A stretch of 64,000 bases of DNA from Trametes villosa (taxonomy: Eukaryota > Basidiomycota > Agaricomycetes > Polyporales > Polyporaceae): positions 496,001-560,000 of the forward strand of contig PUDQ02000014.1 in assembly GCA_002964805.2 (NCBI GenBank). The letters are read 5' to 3'. Positions within the stretch are counted from its first letter, which is position 1, and each line of letters opens with the position of its first letter. The notes beneath the pieces are model-generated. The model searched no databases, was not told the DNA's origin, and was given only the letters and a program-made list of their open reading frames with translations. Both the position numbers and the translations under genes were made by a program. Positions 9,887 through 20,679 of the stretch are shown here, in pieces.

Positions 9887-12447
9887 CTAGAGGACGGCAT
9901 CCCCCCTCCGAGGCGCGAAGTCGACACGCCGCGAAGGCGCGTCCGCAGGGTTCTTAAGCCCCGGAGCGTACGAGAGACGGAAATTGAACTCAGAGAGGAA
10001 CATCGACCAACGAGCTTGACGGCGGTTGAGGACGCGCGACGTCATGAAATGCTCGAGATTTTTGTGGTCGGAGACGACCGAAACGGGAGGATCCGTACCG
10101 ATCAGCCACGCACGCATATCGCGAAAGGATTCGACGATAGCGAGGAGCTCCTTGTCGTATACTTCGTAGTTGATCTCCGCTGGCGAGAGCTTGCGGGAGA
10201 AGTATGCGACGGGGTGAAGGAGCCCGGCGTCGTCTGGCTGGTGGAGGACGCCGGCGATGGCAAAATCTGAGGCGTCAGTAGCGAGCGTGGACGGGAGACG
10301 GGGATCGAAATGACGAAGGAGTGGCGAGGTGGTAAAGGCACGCTTCAGCGCGTTGAACGCGTCCGCGGCCGCAGAGGAAAAAGAGAACGTTACCGAGGAG
10401 GCCGCCTTCTTCGTCAGTGCGTTGAGCGGCAAGACGATGCGGGCGTAGTTGTCGATGAATCGCCGATAGAAATTGGTGAACCCCAAGAACGATTGAACGT
10501 CCTTGACACTTGCGGGTTCAGGCCAATTGGCGACCGTGTCGAGCTTGCCGGGGTGCATCTTGATGCCTTCAGCACCGAGGACGTAACCGAGGTAGTCGAC
10601 CTCGGGCCGGTCGAAGGCGCACTTGGTCGCGTTCGCAAAGAGACCCGCAGAACGCAGGCGCTCGAGTACAAGACGGACGTGGCGGTCGTGTTCTTCCTGT
10701 GTGCGAGAGAAAATAAGGATGTCATCAATGTAGACGACGCATACGACGTCGAGCAAGTCGCGAAGCGTGTCCTGAATGAAACCCTGGAAAATACCGGGCG
10801 CGTTCGTGAGACCGAACGGCATTACCGTGTACTCGAAGAGACCGAGGTGCGTGCGGAACGCAGTCTTCCACTCGTCGCCCTCGCGTATCCGGATGAGGTT
10901 GAACGCATTCTTCAGGTCAAGGACCGTGAAGACGCGGCATCCTTGGACGCGGTCGAGTAGGTCGTCGAAGAGCGGGAGCGGATAGCGATTCTTCTTGGTG
11001 ATGGCGTTGAGGCCACGGTAGTCGACGCAGAGGCGCAACTCGCCGCTCTTCTTACGGACGAAGAGAACGGGCGAGGCGGCGGAGGACGTCGAGCGTCGGA
11101 TGAACCCCTTACGCAGGTTCGTCTCGACGTAGTCGAACAGCACGCTCCGCTCTTGCTGCGAGAGGTGGTAGAGCGGGCCGAAGGGCGGTGACTTGCCGTC
11201 TTCGAGGTCGATAGAAGTGTCGAAGCCAGAGCGGTGCGGCGGGAGGTTCTCGACTTCGACCGGCGAGAAGACCGACGCGAAGTCATGGTACTTCTGCGGG
11301 ACATGCTGGAGGAAGTCGTCTGGCGGTTCCGGAGGTGGCGGGGTAGATGTCGGAGTCGAAGAGGGAGGCTCGGGAGTGGTCGACGCCTTGTCGAGAGTGG
11401 CGGCGGCGACCGTGTACCCGGGAGAGCCGAGCGGGTGATACCAGAGGACGGCGGCGTCGTTGTTCCGCGCGTACTTGCGGAAACGCGCGGAGTTGATGAA
11501 ACGCACGTCGAGAGACGGCGCTGTCGAGTCGGGAGGAGCTGGGGAGCCACTCGCGGCGTGCCCGGTTCGTTCTCTGCCGAGATGGGCGACGACCGCAGTG
11601 GGAGGTCTAGGGTAAAGAACGGAGTCAGTAGAGGGGGCCCCGCTACGGCCACTGCCGATGCGGGGCGAGTACCAAGGAGCGACGGACGACGAGAGGAACG
11701 AGACACCTCGAGCGTGAGGCCAGGAGTGCGCCTGATCAGAACGCGGGACGCGATCGGGTACGGACGGAGTGAGCGTCTGGCCGCGGAGGCCAAGACCGAG
11801 ACCCACTATGGTCGACGCGCACGTCTGCAGCGAAGACACCGGATGCGAGAGCTGGATACGGCCTCTGCCGATTCCCAGGGACGAGATAGAAGCGGAATGC
11901 TTACCGCAACAAGAGAGCGAGAGCTGGCGGCGTGTCCAATCAATGGACGGATTGTGCCGCTGCAGCCAGTCGAGTCCGAGGATGACGGGGTATGCGACGG
12001 AGACGATGCCGAGGGCGATGTTTTCGGAGTGGTCGTTGACGTTGAGGGACGTGATGATGTCGTGTGTGACGAACCCCGTCGCGATCGGGCGATCGTCCAC
12101 TGCTCGTATGGGTATGGGCTCGTCCTTGAGGCGGCGAGGGAGATTATGACGGTTAGCGAAAGAGAGGGAGACGCAGGAATCAGTCGCGCCGCTGTCGACG
12201 AGCGCGAACGTATGTATGGGTTTTCGATTTGGGAAAGAGAGAGCAATAGGAATGAAAAAATGTTCAGACGAATGGGGAGAGGCGAGAACGTGAGTCGAAA
12301 GGCGAAACCGGGGTGCGCCGGCAGGTCTAATCATCCACGACCCGTTGTTGAAACGGACGTGCGTCGGAGCCCCTGGCGGGGCGACCTGAGTCCCACTAGA
12401 AGGTGCCGGGAGCTCCGGGACTGGTGCTGAGCTCCCGCCTAGGCTTT
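9887..12447 (-). CDS. Protease, reverse transcriptase and RNase H (N-terminal part of Pol)
   Basis: This frame is entered from gag by a -1 shift at about 12445-12451. It begins with a short Pro/Ser linker and the first Met is at 12334. The aspartic protease motif is LVDSGATDSCVS. Reverse transcriptase blocks include CVDYRGLNAITKKNRYPLP, VLDLKNAFNLIRI, MPFGLTNAPGIFQ and the catalytic YIDDIL. RNase H follows (LATDASDFAIAGVL, NYEVYDKELLAIV, SDHKNLEHF). These enzymes process Gag-Pol and copy the element RNA into DNA in cytoplasmic particles. The frame ends in TAG at 9887-9889, directly before ENEKVLL and the integrase in the same frame, so the stop splits an otherwise continuous Pol. It may be a point mutation or a read-through codon. 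Confidence 0.93.
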
Positions 12448-13605
12448 TCCCGACGCGGCGGGGGCCTTAGGGTTCTTGCGGGGCTTCGCGCCGTTGGGAC
12501 ACGCCGAGACGATATGTCCGGCTTGCCCGCAGTACAGGCAGAGGCCTTCACGACGACGGCGGTCCTTCTCTTCCTGAGGAAGCGGACCTCGACGCATAGC
12601 GTCGACCTCCATCGGGACGACGTCGTTAGACGACGCGGAGGGCGCTGTCACCGTCGTGGTGACCGTACGGGTGGGGTGCGAACGTTCTGAGCGGGAAACG
12701 GAGTGCTTAGCTTTCGGGACCTCCTTCAGGCTGGCCTCGAGGGCGTGCAGCTTATTGTCGACATTGATGACGGTCGGGACCCAGTCGTGCAAGGTCGCCG
12801 GACGCGCCGTGAGCAACAGCTCACGCTGGAGATCGGGCTTGAGGCCTTGATCGAAACGAACAATCTTGAGGTGTTCGTCCGTCCAGTTGAGGTAGCTAAG
12901 GTACTCGAGAAAGGTGTTAGCATAAGACGCGGCCGAGCCGGTCTGCGTGAGCTTGTCGAGCTTGACCAAGAACTTCCGAGGAAGATCAGGGTCCTGAAAA
13001 CGCTCAGTGAACGCCTCAACGAGCTTCTTGTAGTCATCGAACAGAGCAGGCTTCGTGTTCTGTACGTAGTTGTACCAGGACGTCGGCGAGCCGTCACCAA
13101 GTCGAGAGACGAGGTACATAGAACGGTCTCGATCCGAACGCAAGGACTCGCGCATCAGATAGACGGCGGTGTCCAAATCCCGCAGGAACGGGACGACCTG
13201 GTTTGCCTGTCCATTGAACTTACGCACCTCGACCTTGACCGAGCCTCGAGGGCCGGGCACGATCGTGGTGGACTCGGTAGAAGCGGAACTAGTAGAAGCG
13301 GGGGCGTACGGGGTTTGGGGCTGAGCTCAGAGCCGGTCAGCGAGCTCTGCCTGACGTGTAGCCTGGTCTTGAAGGCTAGCTCGCAGCGCATCCAACGCCT
13401 CGAGCTGCCGTGCGGCGACGTTTTCGGAGGCGATGGTACGGGCGCCGAGGTTCACAACAGCCTGTACTAGGTACTGCTGGAACGTGCCTTGGTCCATCGT
13501 GGTCGGATCGGATGGATCGGGTTGTGGCGTTGCTTGCGGTGCTGCCGACGACGAGGCATCTTGAGGGATGTCCTCGGTGTCGTTGGCGGAGAACCGTGGC
13601 GGCAT
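12439..13605 (-). CDS. Gag (capsid and nucleocapsid), interrupted by one TGA
   Basis: Gag would form the particle that packages element RNA. The proposed start is ATG at 13605 (MPPRFSANDTEDIPQ). The capsid-like core runs through VRKFNGQANQVVPFLRDLD and NWTDEHLKIVRFDQGLKPDL, and a zinc knuckle CLYCGQAGHIVSAC lies near the C-terminus. An in-frame TGA at 13327-13329 follows ADRL and precedes AQPQTPYAP. Since CGA to TGA is a single CpG transition, I read it as a recent mutation, but a stop in this copy is what the sequence shows. Gag ends with TAG at 12439-12441, just after the frameshift heptamer. Confidence 0.88.
12445..12451 (-). promoter_or_regulatory. Probable -1 ribosomal frameshift heptamer GGGAAAA (gag to pol)
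   Basis: On the minus strand the gag frame reads TCG GGA AAA GCC TAG. The heptamer G GGA AAA fits the X XXY YYZ slippery pattern in the gag frame, two codons before the gag stop. A -1 slip here enters the pol frame, which is open from this point through protease. I did not fold the downstream RNA for a stimulatory structure. Confidence 0.75.
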
Positions 13606-13730
13606 CGGCGTAGGAGACGGGTGCTGGGAATGGGTGTGGTCTGCGCGCTCGACGGGCGCCTAATCGAAGTCGAAGACGAAGAGAGACGAGAATAGACGAG
13701 CAGGCGCTGTCGAGTGCGGAGGAAGGGGTG

Positions 13731-13740
13731 GCCGAATCAA
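13731..13740 (-). other. Self-priming primer-binding site
   Basis: Two bases inside the 5' LTR the minus strand reads TTGATTCGGC. It does not begin with TGG, the usual complement of a tRNA 3' end. It is an exact complement of GCCGAATCAA, which occurs in the LTR (complement of 13863-13872), about 30-35 bases after a TATA box, where the RNA 5' end is expected. This is the arrangement known for Tf1-type self-priming. Confidence 0.75.
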
Positions 13741-13742
13741 AC

Positions 13743-14092
13743 TGTAACGGGCGTGTTACCGAGGGGGTGCGAGACGAGACGGAGGAGCGTCGAGGGCGGG
13801 ACTCGAGCGGGCGGGCGAGAGAGTGAGCAGAGAGCGAGGGCAACGGGGGCCCGAGACTGGCGTTGATTCGGCGAGAGTACAAACGAGTCAGGATGTAAGT
13901 ATATAAAGTAATCGATAGTACCTGTGGAGGCCACGCGAGAACGCGCGCGGCCCCCGACGAACGGTCGATACGAGAGCGGGAGCCCGGCGGGGACGAGTGC
14001 GCGACGTCGGGCGCGACGTACGGAATAGGAAGGTAAGTAAGAACGTATGCTACGAGTGTCCATGAGGCTCGTGTAATGGCGTAGCCGTTACA
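13743..14092 (-). repeat. 5' LTR of the young Ty3/Gypsy element
   Basis: 350 bp, matching 7566-7915 except T at 14077 where the other LTR has C (a CpG context). Read on the minus strand it is the upstream LTR and holds the TATA box and predicted RNA start. Confidence 0.95.
13901..13907 (-). promoter_or_regulatory. TATA box in the 5' LTR
   Basis: The minus strand reads TACTTTATATACTTAC across this site. The sequence GCCGAATCAA begins about 30-35 bases downstream, consistent with an RNA start just before it. Confidence 0.65.
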
Positions 14093-14097
14093 CCGCG
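14093..14097. repeat. Target-site duplication CCGCG (right)
   Basis: Identical to 7561-7565. It directly follows the LTR end GCCGTTACA and is followed by ACTTTCGAACAAGC, which continues the old Gypsy reading frame. Confidence 0.95.
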
Positions 14098-15955
14098 ACT
14101 TTCGAACAAGCTGCGCGCTGATGCGCACGGTGTCCCTCTGGCCCCAGAGGCGGCCGCCCACCCCTTTTCCTCACCGCGGGCTGACAAGCGGCGGAGCGCG
14201 TCTACTCCCACGAGCGCGCGCGGTACTCCGCTCCTTCAGTTGTGCGCCAGGGTCGTCCGTGAAGGTTGCGCGGCTTCGCGTGCTCGAGGTCACGCCGGTC
14301 AAGCCGTATAGCGCGAGTCATCGCCAAGAAGGCGGGCGCAGCACGCGGACCACCTTATCAAGGGTCGCTGCCAATAGCGAGGTGGGCATTCCGAGTGCGC
14401 GCGCCGGCGCGCGGGGCGGGCGCAGCCGGCCTCGCGTTGCGCGGAGCGAGCCCCCGAGGGCGGTCTAGGCGGCGCGCGGGTCTAGGCTTGGTAGCTACGA
14501 TCCATCCATGTACCTATGCGCTTCGGGCGCCAGAGAATTCAGATTCCTTTCCCCCTTACCCTCAGGAGCTCAATTGCGTCTGGGTCCTCTCTGCGAATAG
14601 TGTCTTGCGTTGCGTTGCGAACTGCGCCCCTGCGTCTTCCCTAGCGCTCCGGCTTGCGCTCTCACTGCGAGATCTACCCGCCAGCGTCCCGCGTACGCGT
14701 TGCGATCTCGTCAAAGTCGACGCGCGGTACATTCAAGGAATGCTCAATCACCCCGACGAGGTTCCGGCCCCGATGGACTCTCTCGACGACCTCCTCAGCC
14801 CGGCAACGAACCTTACGACGATGCTGACAACGACTGGATTGACCACCTCAACGGACTCCTCCATCTCATCAACCCGACTGTTCCGCTCTGCATGGCGCAG
14901 CCTGGCGGTACGCCTGTATTCTCTGAGCTCTCAGGCTGTCACTGATATGCCCGAAGCACCCCTTGAGATCCCCCGCTCTACCGCTGCCCTCCTTCAGGAC
15001 AACCGACTTTTCGACGTCCACCACTAGTTGACGACCCTTGCGCCTCTCTCCTCCCTCAACACTGACAAGGAACGACAGGACTTTGCGCAACATGTGCTTC
15101 GCTTCTATGTACGCGGCACCCAGCTCTTTCGACACAGCTCTGACGGCCACAACTGCCTCGTCCTCTGGCCCGCACAACACCTCAGCATCCTCCGTCAAGC
15201 TCACGACGATGTAGCACACAAGGGCGTGTACGCGACGAACACGCTCCTTGGCGAACAGTTTTGGTGGCTGCACATGCCATCTCTGCCAAGTTTGACAGCC
15301 ATGCCAGGTTGTCCTCCCGCACACAGTTTCTTTCCCGGCACCGCTCGGCGTCCAGTGGCACGTCGACACGATGTTCATGCCCGGCACTCGGTACTACCTC
15401 CACGCCCGCTGCGCAACAATCTCCTACGTCGAAGGCTGCGCTACCTGCAAGGAGAACGGACGGATCATCGGCCAATGGACCTTCAAGGACTTGCTCTGCC
15501 GCTGGGTCGCTGTCTGGGAAATCATCACCGACAACGGTACGCCATTCATCGCCGCCCTCAACTGGCTCGCAAAGAAGTACGGTATCCGGCACATACACAT
15601 CTCGGCATACAACTCACGCGCGAGCGGCGCGGTCGAGCGCCCCCACTTCGACATACGGCAAGCTCTCTTCAAGGCCACTGCCGGCGACGTCACAAAATGG
15701 ACACAATTCGTCCACCACGTCCACTGGGCCGACCGCATCACCACCCGACGCCGCCACCTCGGGTGCTGGCCATACTTCGCCACCACCGGTTGCCACCCGG
15801 TGCTGCCCTTTGACATCTCCGAAGCGACGTGGCTCGTACCGCCACCCGACAGCCTCCCGTCGACCACGGACCTCATTGGTGCACGCGCGCGCACTCGCAC
15901 GTTGACAGGACAATCTCGAATGTCTCCGATTCCGTGTATACAAAGCACGTGTTAA
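14098..15955 (+). pseudogene. Old Ty3/Gypsy element, right half (RNase H end and integrase)
   Basis: The first bases continue the frame broken at 7565 (TFEQAAR), after which the frame is lost. From about 14270 to 14690 I recognise nothing. Near 14720 RNase H-like sequence resumes, followed by GPDGLSRRPPQPGNEPYDD and DWIDHLNGLLHLINP. Integrase follows in shifting frames: AQHLSILRQAHDDVAHKGVY, then WEIITDNGTPFIAALNWL (second catalytic Asp), YNSRASGAVERPHFDIRQAL (catalytic Glu) and WADRITTRRRHLGCWPYFAT. No reverse transcriptase core is present, so a large internal deletion has occurred. The element is dead, and served as the target of the young element. Confidence 0.82.
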
Positions 15956-16089
15956 CGCAGCGTGAGAGCTCAATGCCAAGCACGGGCACACTCATGTTGA
16001 CTTCGATTTCGGACGTGGCGACCCCGTTCGATCTAACTGTTACAGATTGCATGCTTCAACAACAAATGTATAAATATCTCCGTACAACA
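15956..16089. other. Gap between old Gypsy remnant and KDZ-type gene
   Basis: Short AT-richer spacer. I see no terminal repeat that marks the edge of either neighbour. Confidence 0.3.
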
Positions 16090-18323
16090 CTACATAGGCT
16101 CCCCGGCCAGGTCCCAAAAGTCCTCCTGAAGTGCTACCCCTGCCTTCTGATGCTTCTTCTCCACCATCTCCTTGTAGACCAAAAACAAAACATGAACAAA
16201 AAAATCATAATTTACGTCCGTCATCTGCCGCATCTGTGCCTCAAAGCCATCGAGCCAAGCGTTGAACTGTTCTGCTGTCTCCATGTTGAAAGCGCGAACT
16301 TGATGAGTTTCACCGTGATCATCCACTTGAATGGAGATCAGGTCAGGCTGGGAGCCGTCCTGAGGAGCAGGGTTGCACCAAAGACGACAAAGAATATCCG
16401 TCGCTTTGTGTCCGATATAGTGCCACGCATCAACGATGAACTTCGTAGACTGAATCCACGGGCTCTGTGCGTCTTGTGTGACAATATGCCGGAGGAGGTC
16501 ACAAGCATCATCGTAAGCAATGAAGCTGGGCCTCATATCCTCAACGGTTTCGGGCCAAACCTGGTTGAGGATATGAAGCACCTGAGGGGCACTCTCTGAC
16601 TTGTAGCATTTTCCCCAACCCACCGGGGTGCCACAAGCCCACTGGATGGTTTCCAGGCAATAGGTTGTTTTAGCCCTGAAGGTGTGCACAACCTGATCGC
16701 CTGGAACATCCCCCAGTGGTGGTAGCTGAATACGTAGCGCAGGTGCCCCGCCTATATTATCCTGGGGAGCAGCGCGTTGACGACGTATGACACGCTGCAC
16801 CCCAGGAAATGACAGGCGAGTGAACCTAGCTTGCCACCTTTTGTACCATGCGCGATGCTCGGCATCGTCACATGTGAGAGCGCCCGCCATGTGAACCTCC
16901 CTACCACACGGAATGATGCCACAAATGCTGCGTAAGCCTAGGTGTTCCTGGCAGAATCTCCCACTACGGAAGTCTACCAGGGGCTCACGGCAGTCATCTA
17001 GAGCACATTTCTGTTTTAAATATGTGGGGTTAACATACACCCAACCTAACAGAATATATGCGGGCGGTCGTACCCGATGAGTTATTGTTTTGCTGTCCAT
17101 AACAGCCAAGCGGACGTAGCCTCGTGGCTCTCCGGGGATGGGTTCCTGCTGAACCACGCCAGCATGCGCTAGTCCCTCAGGCAAGGGCTGCAGGGGCGGG
17201 GCAGCACCCTCTGGAGGTAGCTGTGGAAGCTCCTGGTCCTGTGATGTACACCCATCAGTATTCAGGTAGAAATGAGATGATAAAAAGTCACATCTGCGTC
17301 CAAACCAGCAACTTGATTCACCGGCTGCTCACCAGGAACTAGCCCTTCATTGATGAGGTCGGCTCGGTACCGCTTCAGATGGGTACACTCCGGGCATCCG
17401 TGGTTCCAAGAGTCCGGAAGAACACCACCGTCAACGCCGATAGCATCCCTGAGATGACGAGCAAAGGCATCGGCACTAGCATGAGCCGGGAGAGAGAAGT
17501 TGTTGAGCTTATCATGGGCCACGAGGAGACGGCGGGCAAAGTGCTCGAGAAAGAGGCGTCGTGATTGCCGGTCTGTGAGGAGGGGCCGCCCCGGTAGGAG
17601 GTTGTTCACCCATCGAGCGAAGTTGGACCAGCCAGCGTGGAAGCAGACGAGAGCGTGCTCTTGAGCTAGTGCAACACGCCGGTGAGCCCAGAGACCGTGC
17701 TTAGAGATGCGCAGGTATTCAGCCTCCGGCTCTAGAGCCTGTAGCCGCCCAGAATGATTTGCCCCAGGATACGTGAAGCAGTCGGGGTAGTAGTCGGCAC
17801 GGCAGTTGACGCAATGGCCGATGTATAGCTGCGCCGTTTTCCAGTGAAGATCAACCGTAAGCACCCGGATAGTCTGAGGATCGACCCGGCGGCGCAACGA
17901 GCGGCGATCCGCGTTGGCGGGGCAGCGCTCGCATTCGAGGCGGCTAGTGCACAGGATCATCGGAGGGGTGGGTATAGTTGCAGGAGTATCGGGGCCATCG
18001 GGGTCTATACCGAGGAACTCATAGATGGCACGGACGTCCGAATGGAGTTCTTCGGCTGTGCCTTCAGACAAAGGATCACCGAGGTCAGGCAGATTATCAG
18101 CAGGAGGTGGACCAGTGGTGCAAGCATTGTGCAGAGCCGAAGCAATACTACGTGACCAAGCAGTGTGTTCCGGTTGACGAGGATCCTGGGCTTGGCGACG
18201 GTGGAGACGCCAGAGAGGCCACAAGCTGAGTAGTGTAGCCAGGACATAGGCAGTTCGCATCAGGTCATTATCGGCGTAAAAGTAGGCCTGCAGGATGAGC
18301 ATCAAGTCGCGGACGTTTGCCAT
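16090..18323 (-). CDS. CxC5/CxC6 cysteine-cluster KDZ-type transposon protein
   Basis: Two exons (18323-17292 and 17238-16090) joined by a 53-bp GT-AG intron in phase 0 give a 726-residue protein from ATG at 18321-18323. Around residues 120-180 lies a first cysteine cluster (CTSRLECERCPA, then HCVNCRADYYPDCF), resembling the CxC5 module. Around 420-460 lies a second (CALDDCREPL, RFCQEHLGLRSICGIIPC), resembling CxC6. The C-terminal third carries a KDZ-like stretch (YDDACDLLRH, KFIVDAWHYIGHKATDILC, RLWCNPAPQDGSQPDL, AFNMETAEQFNAWLDGF). These modules are known as parts of the Kyakuja-Dileera-Zisupton transposons expanded in agaricomycetes. The frame is intact, unlike its neighbours. Element ends were not found. 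It may be a mobile transposase or an immobile relative. Confidence 0.8.
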
Positions 18324-20539
18324 GGTGGTTAGAGTTGACAGAGCCTCCCTGTATGCGGGGATGTATCCAACGCAGCGCACGGCGAACGGTCGATCGGGCG
18401 CCAAAGCTCCTGACAAGTCTTGCCCTCTGACCGTCAATTCTCTACCTGCTGAACTGTACCCCTCAATCTGCACGGCACCCAGCACAACCCTGAACTCGAC
18501 ACAGATGTTCACCACTGGGATCAGCACGACGTGTACGCAAATTCGAGCATGAATGCAACCATCCCAACCGCAGGAGCTCCGGCAAACTCGGTGGTCGACT
18601 GGAACGGATGTGACAATCATGAGCTTGACCCTCCGCCCAGCGCAAGTATGCAGTCAGGCTCCTATAGCTGCGACGTGAACACAGACGCGAACGCAAACAC
18701 CCTCGGGCGTGCAGGGCGGCATCTTCGAGGGTGATGGCCGGTGGCATACATGCCCGACACCCTCCCCAACGACGGCGCACGGCGCCGACACGGTGGGGGT
18801 GCAAACGCAGTGGATTGGGCATGTCTATAATACAAAAGGGGGCAGGGGCGCGTAAGCCCCATGTAGCGGCATTTCTGTGTGGGGGCGGCCTGAAAAGCCA
18901 ATGCCGTCAGCGCAGATCGGGTGGGGATGCCTCGGAAACGGACCCGGGGCATGTACTGGCCGACCTGCGTCGGCCGCAGCACAGGTGGAACGGGGCATCG
19001 GCGAGGAGGGGCGGGAGGACGGCGGGAAGGTTGTGAGCAGCGGCAGGAGAGCTGACCGTCTGCGCGGTGCGGGACTTGCGTGGCACGCCTGCGCGTGCGA
19101 CGGCGGCGCTGCCAAAGGGCTCAGCACATACTAGAGGTGTGGAAAGGGCGGGCGGTGAGATGGGAGGGTGATGAGAAGACGGCACGGGCGTACCTGCAGC
19201 CGTGGCCCGCGGACGCCGTCCTTCCCTCAGTTCCCCGCGGCCTGACGTCTGTTGCCGGCGGTGTGTTGATTTCTTCAAAGAGTGTTGTATGCGGGTCATT
19301 GCGGGCTTGTCAGGCGCGTGTAGAAGCGAGAACGTGCGATTGGGCGGGCAGGGGCTGCGAGAATAGGACGCTATGAGCGGAAATTGTACCCAGAGACACT
19401 GTAAATGGACATACAGAGCTGTTAACGTATTGCCCTTCCGCCTGTACCATCTTCGCACGCGCCGCTTGCGTCGGAATGTCGGGGCGTCGAGGAAAGACGC
19501 AGCCTCTATGCGCAGGCGTTTGCGCTCGAACGGCGCATGCAGTGGCCTTGCGCACAGAGCGGCAGCATCGCGCACGTCTGTTTAACGTGCCTTATGCGTG
19601 CAATGCGCGCGGCGTGAAGGGGTACGGTGGGAGGAGGGCGAGGTTGCGGGCGAGGGGGGGGATTTAGCGTCCGCATATCTCATTCATTTCGCGGCCGTTC
19701 TGCCTGAGCTCGCGCCGTCGCGTTCTTTGCCCTCATAACGCTCATTCCCTCAACGCCCCTCGCCAGACTTTCCGTGCATACACCAACACATGTCTAGGCT
19801 ACTCCTATGGCCTTCCCGCGAATGCCCGCGAAAGCTGAGTTCTGGTCGGGCAGGGCTGGGAACTCACCTGAGCGTAGCCCCCGATGGCCCCTACACGGCC
19901 ATAACATGCTAGCTGACGCCGGGAGCGGGAGTGGTGGTGGACGGCGGTCGAGGATGCATCGTGTAGGGCACGGGACTTGAGGGGCAGCTTCATGCTTGCA
20001 GAGGCAGTATCGCGCAAGTACGGCGAGTTGAGTCTGCGATTTTGGACGCGGGGTGGTGGACGGCGGGTGGTGGGCGTAGAGCGGAAGAGCGAGGGCGGGC
20101 GCCGGAGAGTAGTCGCAGAGGGGAGGGCAGAGGCGGACACAGGGCGAGGACGTGCGCGAGAGAGAGTGACTGAGAGAGCGAGCAAGTGGCGGCGAGACGG
20201 GCAGAGACGGGGGCGGTCATTAATAAAGCGGGGCCTTGAGTAGGCGCCCGCATACGCTGTACGCGGCGCGCGCTGGGCGCTTTGTACACGCTTGGTTGTT
20301 ACTCTCATAGAGGGGTCATATCTGCTCCGCGGTACAATTTCTCTGCAGAATATAATAGCCTGACATGCAGAGAACATGGAAAGAAGATTTGTTAATCTTA
20401 GTAATTTATGCCCCGAGCTACAAGAGCTATTTCGTCGAGCATGTTCATCATGGGCGCCAAATTCTCAAGTAAGCGCTGTGATTGCGCCCTCAAGCGACTC
20501 GCAGTTCACTTAGATCACTAGTCACTTCTTGCTTAGGCC
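18324..20539. other. Long gene-poor stretch
   Basis: Open frames here are short, overlap on both strands and lack motifs. Part of it (18700-19700) is GC-rich and could hold promoter sequence of the KDZ-type gene. I find no terminal repeats or RNA genes. Confidence 0.4.
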
Positions 20540-20679
20540 TTGCATGCACGCGTCCAACTTGAGCCCCTGGCCACCTCCTCTTGCTCATCATCCTCCAGCT
20601 TTATGGCACTAGTTCATCCTGTTCGCTTTACGCACCGAGTGCGCACACTTCTTTTCCCCGGTGATACGCCCACTGACCA

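Larger units (their letters stand above)
7566..14092 (-). mobile_element. Young, nearly complete Ty3/Gypsy chromovirus (Tf1/sushi-like), 6527 bp
   Basis: This LTR retrotransposon has two 350-bp LTRs (7566-7915 and 13743-14092) that differ at a single position (C at 7900, T at 14077). It is flanked by a perfect 5-bp target duplication, CCGCG (7561-7565 and 14093-14097). On the minus strand the order is 5' LTR, primer site, Gag with zinc knuckle, protease, reverse transcriptase, RNase H, integrase with a C-terminal chromodomain, polypurine tract, 3' LTR. The chromodomain and the self-priming primer site agree in placing it with the Tf1/sushi group of chromoviruses. LTR near-identity means insertion was recent. 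Two in-frame stops (one in gag, one in pol) are the only coding lesions I found. Confidence 0.95.

Noticed and set aside
10912..11793. Second long minus-strand frame overlapping protease and reverse transcriptase
   Set aside because: Low-complexity Ser/Arg reading in the wrong frame over a conserved RT sequence.
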